Shown: positions 1 through 6,566 of the stretch, one piece after another
Layout of the letters: every line of letters starts with the position of its first letter
Numbering within the stretch: position 1 is the stretch's first letter
Made by a program: the position numbers and the translations under genes
Source: SLSG01 sp041690235
GTDB taxonomy: Bacteria > Bacteroidota > Bacteroidia > Bacteroidales > UBA7960
DNA length: 12,714 bases
Assembly: GCA_041690235.1 (NCBI GenBank)
Contig: JAWLHS010000045.1
Span: forward strand, 1 to 12,714
Reading direction: 5' to 3'
Notes under the pieces: model-generated
What the model was told of the DNA's origin: nothing
Database searches by the model: none
What the model saw: only the letters and a program-made list of their open reading frames with translations

Positions 1-2
1 TA

Positions 3-1283
3 TTAAGCAAGGCTTTTGGAATCGATGCCTATATGGGCGTCGGATTGTTTAATGGTGCGCTGACCAGCACGCCAGGGCTTGCGGCCGCCATCGACAGCAC
101 TGGGTCACCCCTGGCTTCGATCGGATATGGAGTGGCCTATCCGGCAGGGGCCGTTCTTGCCATCCTCACCATCCACCTGCTACCCTGGGTTTTTCGTATT
201 GATATGCACAAAGAAGAAGCCAAATACCTGGAGACCATCAGCGAGGACTTCCCAAAAATCACCAACCGTAATTTCATGGTGGAAAACAGGAATGTGGATG
301 GAAAAACCCTTCGGGAGTTAGAGATTGGAAGTATGACCCAGGCGGTCATTTCTCGTGTGCGGCACGGGGAAAAGGCATGCACTCCGGACGGGAATACCAG
401 GCTTTTTCTGGGAGATGTGGTCAAGGTTGTAGGAACGGAATCCTCCCTGCAGAAGGCGGAGCTGATGATCGGCCGAAAAACCGATGAGGAGGTTCCCCTG
501 GACGAGGAGTTTGAGGTTCACTGGGTTCTTGTGACGAATAAAGGGGCCATCAACAAGAGCCTGAATTCGCTGAATTTAACCGCATGGTACGGGGCTACTG
601 TTACCCGCATAAGACGAAGCGGCATTGACCTGAGTCCGACGGGCACCAGCACCCTGCGTTTTGGAGACAAGGTGCTGTTGGCCTGCGACAAACACAACAT
701 GCGGAAAGTGATGAGGTTGCTTGGCAACAATGAGAAGCGCCTCAAAGAAACCGATTTCTTGCCAATTAGCCTGGGCATTCTGATTGGCGTGCTTCTGGGC
801 AAGGTTTCCATTCCGTTTTTCGGGCTCTTTGAATTATCTCTCGGCCTGACCGGAGGGGTTTTGGTTGCGGCCATATTGCTGAGCAAACTCGGCAAGACAG
901 GTCCCATCATCTGGTCCATGTCGGGAAGCGGGAACCAATTGCTTCGCAAACTGGGCCTTCTGATGTTCCTTGCGGCTGTTGGCACGCACGCTGGCGCAGA
1001 CATGGCAGAAACCTTCGCAAACTATGGATGGAAACTGTTATGGATCGGAATGGTTATTACCGTCATTCCGATGATCGTGGCAGCCCTTGCAGGTCACTTT
1101 CTCATGCGCATTAACTTTTCCACCTTACTGGGGGTTATTGCCGGTAGCATGACCTCCACCCCCGGTTTGGCTGCGGCAGACTCAAAAACCACCACAGGAG
1201 CGGCATCTGTGGCTTACGCCACGGTCTACCCCATTGCCCTTGTTCTGATGATCGTTTTCTCTCAAATTCTCAGTCGTCTCTGA
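3..1283 (+). CDS. AspT/YidE/YbjL-family transporter, 5' end missing
   Basis: The reading frame is open from base 3, ahead of the first ATG at 33, so the gene enters from the left and its first 100 or more residues are missing. About 426 residues remain. In order they show the end of a first membrane domain with the motif TSTPGLAAA, two soluble RCK_C (TrkA-C) domains (about residues 80-150 and 158-237 counted from ATG 33), and a second membrane domain of five or six hydrophobic helices. That second domain repeats the motif as TSTPGLAAAD near its end. This two-half architecture with central RCK_C domains is that of the AspT/YidE/YbjL family, inner-membrane carriers of which the aspartate-alanine exchanger AspT is the best known. 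The substrate here cannot be read from sequence. The TGA at 1281-1283 lies 26 bp from the stop of the convergent TonB-C gene. Confidence 0.9.
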   Translation, partial: LSKAFGIDAYMGVGLFNGALTSTPGLAAAIDSTGSPLASIGYGVAYPAGAVLAILTIHLLPWVFRIDMHKEEAKYLETISEDFPKITNRNFMVENRNVDGKTLRELEIGSMTQAVISRVRHGEKACTPDGNTRLFLGDVVKVVGTESSLQKAELMIGRKTDEEVPLDEEFEVHWVLVTNKGAINKSLNSLNLTAWYGATVTRIRRSGIDLSPTGTSTLRFGDKVLLACDKHNMRKVMRLLGNNEKRLKETDFLPISLGILIGVLLGKVSIPFFGLFELSLGLTGGVLVAAILLSKLGKTGPIIWSMSGSGNQLLRKLGLLMFLAAVGTHAGADMAETFANYGWKLLWIGMVITVIPMIVAALAGHFLMRINFSTLLGVIAGSMTSTPGLAAADSKTTTGAASVAYATVYPIALVLMIVFSQILSRL

Positions 1284-1309
1284 GTGCCGTTTAAACCCCG
1301 GGGGCGATA

Positions 1310-2017
1310 TCATTCCTTCCTGGTAATCAGAATTACCGTTTCGTAACCAAATTCCTGCAGGGCCTGCTCATCAGTAATGACCGTCACATCCTCAATATCT
1401 TCAGGGGAGATCAGGTCATCAAATGTGGTGGGCTCTCCCGGAGATTTAATAAATACCTCCTCCCCGATCATCACCAGCACCTCCCCTTCCCTTCCGCGGG
1501 GAATTCTTTTTGAAAAAGGCATCTCGCCGGCCACAAATCTTACCGGCATATTAAACACAACACTAACCGGGGTGCCATCTGATAAACGGCCCGGAGACCA
1601 TTCGGGCATCAGGTCCATGACCCGGGTTACCTCCTGATCCAGTTGCGGATCAACACCCCGAAGCAATTTAACATTGGTTACATGCCCGTCATGCCTCACA
1701 ATAAAGCCAACGAAAACTGTTCCTTCAATACCCGCTTCCAGCGCCTCCGCGGGATAGACCAGGTTGTCCTGTAAAAACGCAAGCCTTTCCGTTTCGCCTC
1801 CTGGAAAGGCTGGAGGGACCGGTACGAAACCATACACTGAATCATCTTCGTAGCCGGCCGGTTCGCCATGTTGAGCGGAAAGCACTTCTTCTGTGCGGTC
1901 ATTTTCGGGCCTTTCATGGCAGGAACCCAGGTAAAGGGCCAGGGCCAAAAGGAAAACCAGGGGTATGGTGCGAATCAGGCCGGACACACAAGCCTGGAAG
2001 GTCGTTTCATGTTTCAT
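1310..2017 (-). CDS. TonB C-terminal-domain lipoprotein with plug-like tail, linked to BlaI
   Basis: Counting from ATG 2017 the protein has 235 residues. A hydrophobic stretch (17-32) ends in a lipobox-like L-G-S-C with Cys33, so it is probably exported and lipidated. A TonB_C domain follows at about 70-161, with PAFPGG, YPAEALEAGIEGTV and the conserved VxFxVxxDGxV pattern. The tail (176-235) resembles the short plug-like segment of Bacteroidota M56/TonB proteins: a 'DIEDVTVI' strand and an ending 'ETVILITRK'. TonB_C domains contact outer-membrane receptors, but there is no usual inner-membrane anchor plus proline-rich linker, so energy transduction is uncertain. The frame is open further upstream (ATG 2059, TTG 2062), which would overlap blaI by 26-29 bp. 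I prefer 2017 because it gives a normal signal sequence and sits 16 bp after the blaI stop. It is probably co-transcribed with blaI. Confidence 0.8.
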   Translation of the reverse strand: MKHETTFQACVSGLIRTIPLVFLLALALYLGSCHERPENDRTEEVLSAQHGEPAGYEDDSVYGFVPVPPAFPGGETERLAFLQDNLVYPAEALEAGIEGTVFVGFIVRHDGHVTNVKLLRGVDPQLDQEVTRVMDLMPEWSPGRLSDGTPVSVVFNMPVRFVAGEMPFSKRIPRGREGEVLVMIGEEVFIKSPGEPTTFDDLISPEDIEDVTVITDEQALQEFGYETVILITRKE

Positions 2018-2033
2018 AAAGCCCAATGGTTGA

Positions 2034-2417
2034 TTAGGATTGCTTTCTGATTTCTTCATCAATGATCTTTTTCAGTTCCTCAAGTTCTGAAACCGTAAGG
2101 CCTTTTTCCTGGGAAAAAAAGGACACCATCTGCCGCAGGGAATTTCCAAAATATTTGAGCAGGATTCCTTTCATCATGACCCGGGTATAGGTCGGCTTTT
2201 GGATCAGCGGGAAATATTCATGGGCTTTTCCGTAAGCATTGTGTCCCACAAAGCCCTTTTCCTGAAGAATGCGCAGAATGGTTGAAACCGTTGTTATAGC
2301 GGGCTTGGGATCCCGGAACTTTGCCCTGATTTCCTTGGCAAAACCCGATTTGATATTCCATAAGATCTGCATGACCTGTTCTTCCGCCCTGGTAAGTTCT
2401 TTCATGGTTTGAGGCAT
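2034..2417 (-). CDS. BlaI/MecI/CopY-family transcriptional repressor
   Basis: The protein has 127 residues, the usual family length. An N-terminal winged helix (about 8-72) starts with the family pattern LTRAEEQVMQILW. The recognition helix region is TTVSTILRILQEKGFV (42-57), and the wing is GHNAYGKAHEYFPL. The C-terminal helices (75-127) are the dimerisation and cleavage region in BlaI and MecI. In characterised systems a BlaR1/MecR1 membrane metalloprotease senses a beta-lactam and triggers cleavage of the repressor. No M56 peptidase gene adjoins it here; the next gene is a TonB-C lipoprotein. The start at 2417 gives MPQTMKELT; ATG 2405 is an alternative. It is divergent to the Nim-like gene at 2543, and an operator-like TACAATGTC lies in the shared promoter region, so autoregulation and control of both sides is plausible but inferred. 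Confidence 0.9.
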   Translation of the reverse strand: MPQTMKELTRAEEQVMQILWNIKSGFAKEIRAKFRDPKPAITTVSTILRILQEKGFVGHNAYGKAHEYFPLIQKPTYTRVMMKGILLKYFGNSLRQMVSFFSQEKGLTVSELEELKKIIDEEIRKQS

Positions 2418-2450
2418 AAAGATGACCCTTGGGTTTGATGCAATGGGGGA

Positions 2451-2480
2451 TAAATATAACTATTTTTTTAGTTTTACAAT
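2451..2480 (-). promoter_or_regulatory. Candidate Bacteroidota promoter for blaI
   Basis: Read on the minus strand, TATATTTA (plus 2451-2458) matches the -7 consensus TAnnTTTG in 7 of 8 positions. ATTG (plus 2477-2480) lies 18 bp upstream as a weak -33 element. The inferred transcription start would be a few bases downstream, leaving a leader of roughly 25-30 nt before ATG 2417. TACAATGTC (2475-2483), close to the TACAnTGTA pattern of BlaI/MecI operators, overlaps the -33 element, which would suit autorepression. Spacing is slightly short of ideal and no experiment supports this. Confidence 0.4.
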
Positions 2481-2497
2481 GTCCGTTTGTTTTGTTT

Positions 2498-2528
2498 TTT
2501 GGACAAAGATCCAAAATGACTAAGTTTG
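2498..2528 (+). promoter_or_regulatory. Bacteroidota-consensus promoter for the Nim-like gene
   Basis: TTTG at 2498-2501 and TAAGTTTG at 2521-2528 are separated by 19 bp. This is an exact match to the consensus TTTG-N19-21-TAnnTTTG. The expected transcription start is around 2533-2536. Together with protein homology, this argues that translation starts at ATG 2543 or 2555 and not at the upstream in-frame ATGs (2429, 2438, 2516), which lie before the transcript would begin. Confidence 0.65.
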
Positions 2529-2534
2529 TACAAA
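2525..2534. promoter_or_regulatory. Palindrome TTTGTACAAA over the -7 box
   Basis: A perfect 10-bp palindrome covers the last four bases of the -7 element and the likely start point of transcription of the Nim-like gene. Its core contains TGTACA, so it carries the same TACA/TGTA half-sites used by BlaI-type operators. It is therefore a candidate repressor site. Assignment to the adjacent BlaI-type protein is inference; a 10-bp palindrome in AT-rich DNA can also arise by chance. Confidence 0.35.
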
Positions 2535-2542
2535 AACCTGCC

Positions 2543-3004
2543 ATGGCGAACCGAATGACGAACAAACCCGAAGACATCCAAAGAATCATCGATCAATGCG
2601 AAGCCTGCTATCTGGGTATGATTGATCCCGAGCACAAGCCATATGTCATCCCCATGAACTTCGGTTTTGAAGACGGAATGATTTACCTCCATGCTGCCCG
2701 GGAAGGTAGAAAAATTGAACTATTAAAGAGAAACCCCAATGTTTGTGTAGCATTCAGCACCGATCACCAGTTGTTTCACCGCCATGAGCCGGTGGCTTGT
2801 AGTTACGGGATGAAATACCGCAGCGTGCTGGCATTTGGCAAGGTGGTATTCATCGAAGATTACGATGAAAAAGAACGGATCATGAATGTAATGATGAAAA
2901 AATACACCGGGCGGGAATTCGCCTACAATGCCCCGGCCATCAACAACGTTTGTGTTTTCAGGGTGGAAGTGGATCGGTTCGAGGGAAAGGAGTCAGGCTA
3001 CTAA
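2543..3004 (+). CDS. Nim-like pyridoxamine 5'-phosphate oxidase-fold protein
   Basis: From ATG 2543 the protein has 153 residues, the usual size for the NimA/NimB-like branch of the PNPOx-like split-barrel family. Family features are CYLGMID followed by PYVIPMNFGFEDGMIYLHAAREGRKIELL (the flavin or heme-binding strand and loop), a central VCVAFS strand, and YRSVLAFGKVVFIEDYDEK. The C-terminal Tyr-Thr-Gly-Arg and FRVEVDRFEGKES segments also fit. Some relatives reduce 5-nitroimidazoles to harmless amines; most are uncharacterised flavin-binding proteins, so resistance cannot be claimed. An upstream in-frame extension to 2429 encodes a poorly fitting hydrophobic leader and precedes the promoter, so I reject it; ATG 2555 is an alternative start. 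The TAA overlaps the stop of the convergent PAP2 gene. The gene is divergent to blaI. Confidence 0.85.
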   Translation: MANRMTNKPEDIQRIIDQCEACYLGMIDPEHKPYVIPMNFGFEDGMIYLHAAREGRKIELLKRNPNVCVAFSTDHQLFHRHEPVACSYGMKYRSVLAFGKVVFIEDYDEKERIMNVMMKKYTGREFAYNAPAINNVCVFRVEVDRFEGKESGY

Positions 3005-3609
3005 ACGCTTGTATGGGAATCCGGCTCCGGTGGCGGCAGGTATTTAGACGCCAGTCTGATCCATATGTAGGATATGAAAAAGCCAATTCCGGAACCAAGC
3101 AGGGCCCCGAATATTACGTCGCCGGGATAATGCACGCCCAGGTAAATTCGGCTGTAGGCATTCAATGATGCATAGGCCAGCATCGTTGGCATCATAAAAC
3201 GGAAACGGTTTTTCAACACCTGGATGGCAAATACGGCCACACCAAAGGTGTTGGTGGCATGGGAAGAGACGAAGCTGAATCGCCCTCCGCAGCGGTTATT
3301 TACCAAATGGATCAAGCCCTCCAGCTCCGCCTCATGGCAGGGTCTAAGCCGCATAACCGTATTTTTCAACCATACGGAGGCCTGATCGGTAAAAAGTACG
3401 AGAAAAATGGCCAAAATAACAAAAAAGAGCAAGCCCTTCCATTTGTATCGTATGGTAGTCAGGACCAGGAGAAGAACATACAGTGGGATCCATGTCGTCT
3501 TCTCACTGATATGAAACATCACCACATCCAGCCAGTCATTGTGCAGTCCATTCAAAAAAAGAAACAACTGCCTGTCCGCCTCCAATAAAAATTCGAGAAT
3601 GGGGGTCAC
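3001..3609 (-). CDS. PAP2-superfamily membrane phosphatase
   Basis: The protein has 202 residues with about five or six hydrophobic helices (for example 40-53, 59-74, 119-131, 138-150 and 166-188). The three PAP2 motifs are present: K82-x6-R89-P90, S115-S116-H117 in place of the textbook PSGH, and S153-R154-x5-H160-x3-D164. These supply the nucleophilic histidine and the phosphate-binding residues. The likely role is dephosphorylation of a lipid pyrophosphate or phosphate at the outer face of the inner membrane, such as undecaprenyl diphosphate or phosphatidylglycerol phosphate; sequence does not decide. Translation probably starts at GTG 3609, which overlaps the TGA of obg as GTGA, so the two are likely translationally coupled. 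It is the last gene of the hpt-adk-obg operon. Its TAG shares bases with the TAA of the convergent Nim-like gene. Confidence 0.88.
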   Translation of the reverse strand: MTPILEFLLEADRQLFLFLNGLHNDWLDVVMFHISEKTTWIPLYVLLLVLTTIRYKWKGLLFFVILAIFLVLFTDQASVWLKNTVMRLRPCHEAELEGLIHLVNNRCGGRFSFVSSHATNTFGVAVFAIQVLKNRFRFMMPTMLAYASLNAYSRIYLGVHYPGDVIFGALLGSGIGFFISYIWIRLASKYLPPPEPDSHTSV

Positions 3610-4631
3610 GTCCTATTTGGTTGATTTAATTCACTTTCATTCATCATCCGCCACAATTCATCCTTGAGCCGTACAATCCCCATGCTTGTGTGGGAGGAAA
3701 TCATCAATGCCGGCACATCGGGCAATGCCTTTTTTAGTTTGGCTTCCAGTCGACTCAGGTCATCCGGTGTAAGCAGATCGGCCTTGGAGATGGCCAGCAA
3801 ACGTTGCTTGTCGAGCAACTCCGGATTGTACTGCTTCAACTCATTGATCAGAATGTTGTATTCTTTTTTTATATTCGGATTGTCTGCCGGAATCATAAAC
3901 AGCAGCAAGGCATTGCGCTCAATATGTCTCAGGAACCTGTGACCCAGTCCCTTGCCCTGGTGGGCACCTTCAATAATACCCGGAATATCTGCCATCACAA
4001 AAGACTGCCGGTCCCGGTAAGACACCATGCCAAGGTTCGGAACCAGCGTGGTAAAGGGATAGGCGGCAATCTCAGGTTTAGCGGCAGAAAGTACGGAAAG
4101 CAATGTTGATTTTCCCGCATTGGGAAAGCCCACCAGTCCAACATCCGCAAGTACCTTCAGCTCAAAAATGACCTGCAGTTCCTGTCCTTCTTCACCTGGT
4201 TGGGCAAAACGGGGGGTTTGCCGTGTACTGGATTTAAAATGGGTGTTGCCGAGTCCTCCCCTGCCTCCTTTTATCAGGACATGGGTTTGATCGTGCCGGG
4301 TAATTTCAGTGATTACCTCTGTTGTTTCGGCATTTTTAAGCACTGTACCGAGGGGAACCTCAATAAAGACGTCTTGGCCGGCGGCTCCCGAGCTTTGCTG
4401 CTTGCCGCCCCCCCCACCGTGTCCTGCCATGACATGCCGGGTATATCTCAGGTGCAGCAAGGTCCAAAGGTGACTGTTGCCCTTCACGATCACATGTCCG
4501 CCCCTTCCGCCGTCTCCTCCATCAGGTCCGCCCTTGGGAATGTATTTTTCACGCCTGAGATGGGCCGAACCAGCCCCACCCTTTCCGGAGCGACAAAAAA
4601 CCTTCACATAATCTATAAAATTGGCATTCAT
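3606..4631 (-). CDS. obg: Obg/CgtA-family GTPase
   Basis: The protein has 341 residues. The glycine-rich Obg fold covers 1-158, with GGPDGGDGGRGGHV (34-47) and the HGGGGGKQQSSGAAGQD stretch (71-87). The G domain follows: G1 GFPNAGKST (168-176), G2 YPFTT (191-195), G3 DIPG (215-218), G4 SKAD (282-285) and G5 ISSH (311-314). G4 has Ser where the classical motif has Asn (NKxD). There is no OCT domain at the C terminus, which is common in this phylum. Obg proteins bind the large ribosomal subunit, couple its assembly to GTP and (p)ppGpp, and are essential in many bacteria. The start is ATG 4631, 53 bp after the adk stop. The stop TGA overlaps the GTG start of the PAP2 gene. Confidence 0.97.
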   Translation of the reverse strand: MNANFIDYVKVFCRSGKGGAGSAHLRREKYIPKGGPDGGDGGRGGHVIVKGNSHLWTLLHLRYTRHVMAGHGGGGGKQQSSGAAGQDVFIEVPLGTVLKNAETTEVITEITRHDQTHVLIKGGRGGLGNTHFKSSTRQTPRFAQPGEEGQELQVIFELKVLADVGLVGFPNAGKSTLLSVLSAAKPEIAAYPFTTLVPNLGMVSYRDRQSFVMADIPGIIEGAHQGKGLGHRFLRHIERNALLLFMIPADNPNIKKEYNILINELKQYNPELLDKQRLLAISKADLLTPDDLSRLEAKLKKALPDVPALMISSHTSMGIVRLKDELWRMMNESELNQPNRT

Positions 4632-4684
4632 AAAGCCTGTTTCCGTTTATGGAGGGCAAAGGACGGCAGAAAAAGAATAGAAAC

Positions 4685-5287
4685 CTACCGAATCTCCGGA
4701 ACGACTTCATTTTTGGTCAGGAAGGTATCAATGGCCATAGAGATCTTTCCAAAAACCTTGTCAACGGGATCCATGCCGTTCACCGAAACAATCTTTCCCT
4801 GCCTGCGGTAATAGGCAAACAACGGAAGGGTCTGGCTTTTATAGACATCGATCCTTTTCCAGATAATCTCTTCCGTGTCATCCGAGCGGCCGGAGTCCTC
4901 CGCCCTTCCCTTCAGGCGCTTGACCAACTCCTCTTCATCTACATCAACAGAAATGACCAGGTTAATAGGAATGCCATGTTCTTCCATCATTTTATCCAGC
5001 ATCTCAGCCTGGACAATGGTGCGGGGAAATCCATCAAAAATAAAACCGGCCGAATCCATGTGCTGCTCAGCGGTCTGCTGCAATTCCCTGATAACAATGT
5101 CGTCCGGCACGAGCATGCCCTTGTCGATGTATCGCCTGACCTCCTCCCCCAGGGGGGTGCTTTTATCCATTTCTTCCCTTAGCAGGTCTCCCGTGGAAAT
5201 ATGGGTGAGCTGGTATTTTTCCACAATCTTGGCCGATTGGGTGCCTTTCCCTGAACCGGGCGGACCGAAAATGATCAGATTTAGCAT
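4685..5287 (-). CDS. adk: Adenylate kinase
   Basis: The protein has 200 residues. It catalyses ATP + AMP to 2 ADP in the cytoplasm. The P-loop is GPPGSGKGT (8-16). The AMP-binding segment is STGDLLR (31-37), and the nucleotide-pocket motif is DGFPRT (85-90). The LID arginines lie in RLKGRAEDSGRSDD (124-137). The LID is the short form, without the cysteine-containing zinc-binding insertion of long bacterial adenylate kinases. The start is ATG 5287, 36 bp after the hpt stop. Together with hpt upstream it forms a purine-nucleotide unit: hpt makes IMP or GMP and adk keeps AMP, ADP and ATP in balance. Probably transcribed from the promoter upstream of hpt. Confidence 0.97.
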   Translation of the reverse strand: MLNLIIFGPPGSGKGTQSAKIVEKYQLTHISTGDLLREEMDKSTPLGEEVRRYIDKGMLVPDDIVIRELQQTAEQHMDSAGFIFDGFPRTIVQAEMLDKMMEEHGIPINLVISVDVDEEELVKRLKGRAEDSGRSDDTEEIIWKRIDVYKSQTLPLFAYYRRQGKIVSVNGMDPVDKVFGKISMAIDTFLTKNEVVPEIR

Positions 5288-5323
5288 ATCACCTAATTTT
5301 TGCCCACCGGGCCAGGTTAAAAT

Positions 5324-5863
5324 TTACGATTCAACGATCTTGTAAATATCCTTCAGGTTTCGTCCGAATCCATTATAATCCAGTCCGTATCCCACAATGA
5401 AATCATTGGGAATTTCCAGCCCGACATAATCCGGATTTACCGGACTCCTCAATGCGTCCGGCTTTAGGAGCAGGGTAGCGACCCGTATAGACTTGGGTGC
5501 ATAAGCCTTCAGATCTTTAACCAGGTGGCTGATTGTGATGCCGGTATCTATAATGTCTTCCAGTATCACTACATCCCTGCCTTTGATGTCTTCGTTCAAT
5601 CCGATGATGGTTTTCACCTCTTCGGTGGTGCTTGTGCCCCGGTAAGAAGCCAGTTTGATGAAACTTATTTCGCAGGGTCCTTCATAAACCTTGAACAGGT
5701 CCGCGGCAAACATGAACGAACCGTTCAGTACGCACAGGAACAAGGGCACGGATTCGCCCACATCGCGGTAGATGGATTGCCCCAATTTCCCGATGGCCTC
5801 CCTAATTGTGTCGAAGTCGATGCTTTTTTCGAAGGTTTTATCCAAAATGATCACCCTGTCCAT
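5324..5863 (-). CDS. hpt: Hypoxanthine phosphoribosyltransferase
   Basis: The protein has 179 residues. It joins PRPP to hypoxanthine (and usually guanine) in purine salvage. The PRPP-binding motif is VVILEDIIDTGIT (98-110). The pyrophosphate loop LNGSF is at 46-50, and the flexible loop KLASYRGT is at 70-77. The purine-binding end IPNDFIVGYGLDYNGFGRNL spans 151-170 and carries the conserved Lys/Asp/Arg-type contacts of the family. The start is ATG 5863. It is the first gene of the hpt-adk-obg-PAP2 operon, a gene order widely kept in Bacteroidota, and is divergent to a YfcE-type phosphoesterase gene. Confidence 0.96.
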   Translation of the reverse strand: MDRVIILDKTFEKSIDFDTIREAIGKLGQSIYRDVGESVPLFLCVLNGSFMFAADLFKVYEGPCEISFIKLASYRGTSTTEEVKTIIGLNEDIKGRDVVILEDIIDTGITISHLVKDLKAYAPKSIRVATLLLKPDALRSPVNPDYVGLEIPNDFIVGYGLDYNGFGRNLKDIYKIVES

Positions 5864-5905
5864 GCAGAAAAGCTTATTCAGGCATCATAATGGCCTGGTT
5901 TCTTA

Positions 5906-5913
5906 CAAAATTA
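5906..5913 (-). promoter_or_regulatory. Candidate -7 element of the hpt operon promoter
   Basis: On the minus strand this reads TAATTTTG, an exact match to the Bacteroidota -7 consensus TAnnTTTG. It lies 42 bp before ATG 5863, so a leader of about 35 nt is expected. I find no clear TTTG at the expected -33 distance (plus 5933-5938 reads as part of a TTTAAGCAC context on the minus strand). The call therefore rests on one element. The remainder of the 211-bp intergenic region is AT-rich and contains an inverted TATTAA/TTAATA pair (5953-5958 and 5970-5975) of doubtful meaning. Confidence 0.35.
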
Positions 5914-6074
5914 AGCCAATGCCCTGCACCGTGCTTAAATAATCATGAAAAATATTAACAAATTGTGAATTAATAAAATGTTTTGGCAATTATTTCGCAG
6001 GTTCATCTGCCCCGCTCCGGGTTGGGTGCAAAATAACACGGCCGGTGGGTTGTTTTTTGTATTTTTATTGCCTT

Positions 6075-6566
6075 ATGACCAGAATCGGTTTGCTTTCTGA
6101 CACCCATGGATTCCTACACCCTGAACTGCCGAGGATCTTTCAGGATTGTGACGAGATTTGGCATGCAGGAGATTTCGGCACCCTGGAAGTTGCCCGCCAC
6201 TTGCAGGCCATCAAACCATTGCGTGGTGTTTTCGGGAATATCGACGGACAGGATCTCCGTTTGGTTTTTCCCAGGCACCTTCGGTTTTCCTGTGAAAAGG
6301 TCGATGTGCTGATGACCCATATAGGCGGCTACCCGGGAAAATACACACCCGAAGTGCTGACTTTGTTAAAGTCCTGTCCGCCAACCCTTTTCATTTCTGG
6401 TCATTCCCATATCCTGAAAGTGCAATTCGACAAACGCTTCAATCTGCTTCACATCAACCCAGGTGCTGCCGGAAAAAACGGCTTTCATACAGTCATCACA
6501 ATGATCCGCTTTGTCATTGATAAAAACAGGATCAGCGACCTGGAGGTGGTGGAGTTTCCCCGGTAA
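6075..6566 (+). CDS. YfcE/MJ0936-type metallophosphoesterase
   Basis: The protein has 163 residues, typical of this short calcineurin-like phosphoesterase family. The metal-binding motifs appear in order: SDTHG (Asp9, His11), HAGDFG (Asp33), GNIDG (Asn55), THIGG (His82) and SGHSHI (His110, His112), then the family motif NPGAAG (129-134). Related enzymes such as E. coli YfcE hydrolyse phosphodiesters with manganese, but the physiological substrate is generally unknown. ATG 6075 is chosen because it places MTRIGLLSDTHG at the N terminus as in relatives; the frame is open to a GTG at 6045 but that adds a mismatched hydrophobic tail. The gene is divergent to hpt. Its TAA directly abuts the TAA of the convergent tricorn-type gene. 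Confidence 0.92.
   Translation: MTRIGLLSDTHGFLHPELPRIFQDCDEIWHAGDFGTLEVARHLQAIKPLRGVFGNIDGQDLRLVFPRHLRFSCEKVDVLMTHIGGYPGKYTPEVLTLLKSCPPTLFISGHSHILKVQFDKRFNLLHINPGAAGKNGFHTVITMIRFVIDKNRISDLEVVEFPR

Noticed and set aside
1296..1304. CCCCGGGGG palindrome between the convergent transporter and TonB-C genes
   Set aside because: It is too short, has no loop and no T run, so it is not supported as a terminator or operator.
4200..5345. Long open frames on the plus strand opposite obg and adk (4200-4811, 4649-5182, 4875-5345)
   Set aside because: They are antisense to clearly recognised adk and obg genes, have no family motifs, and look like by-products of codon bias.
5953..5975. Inverted TATTAA/TTAATA pair between hpt and the phosphoesterase
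   Set aside because: Six-bp A/T arms with an 11-bp spacer are expected by chance in AT-rich intergenic DNA.
6045..6074. GTG start extending the phosphoesterase by ten residues
   Set aside because: The extension does not match the family N terminus; ATG 6075 begins exactly at the conserved MTRIGLLSDTHG pattern.
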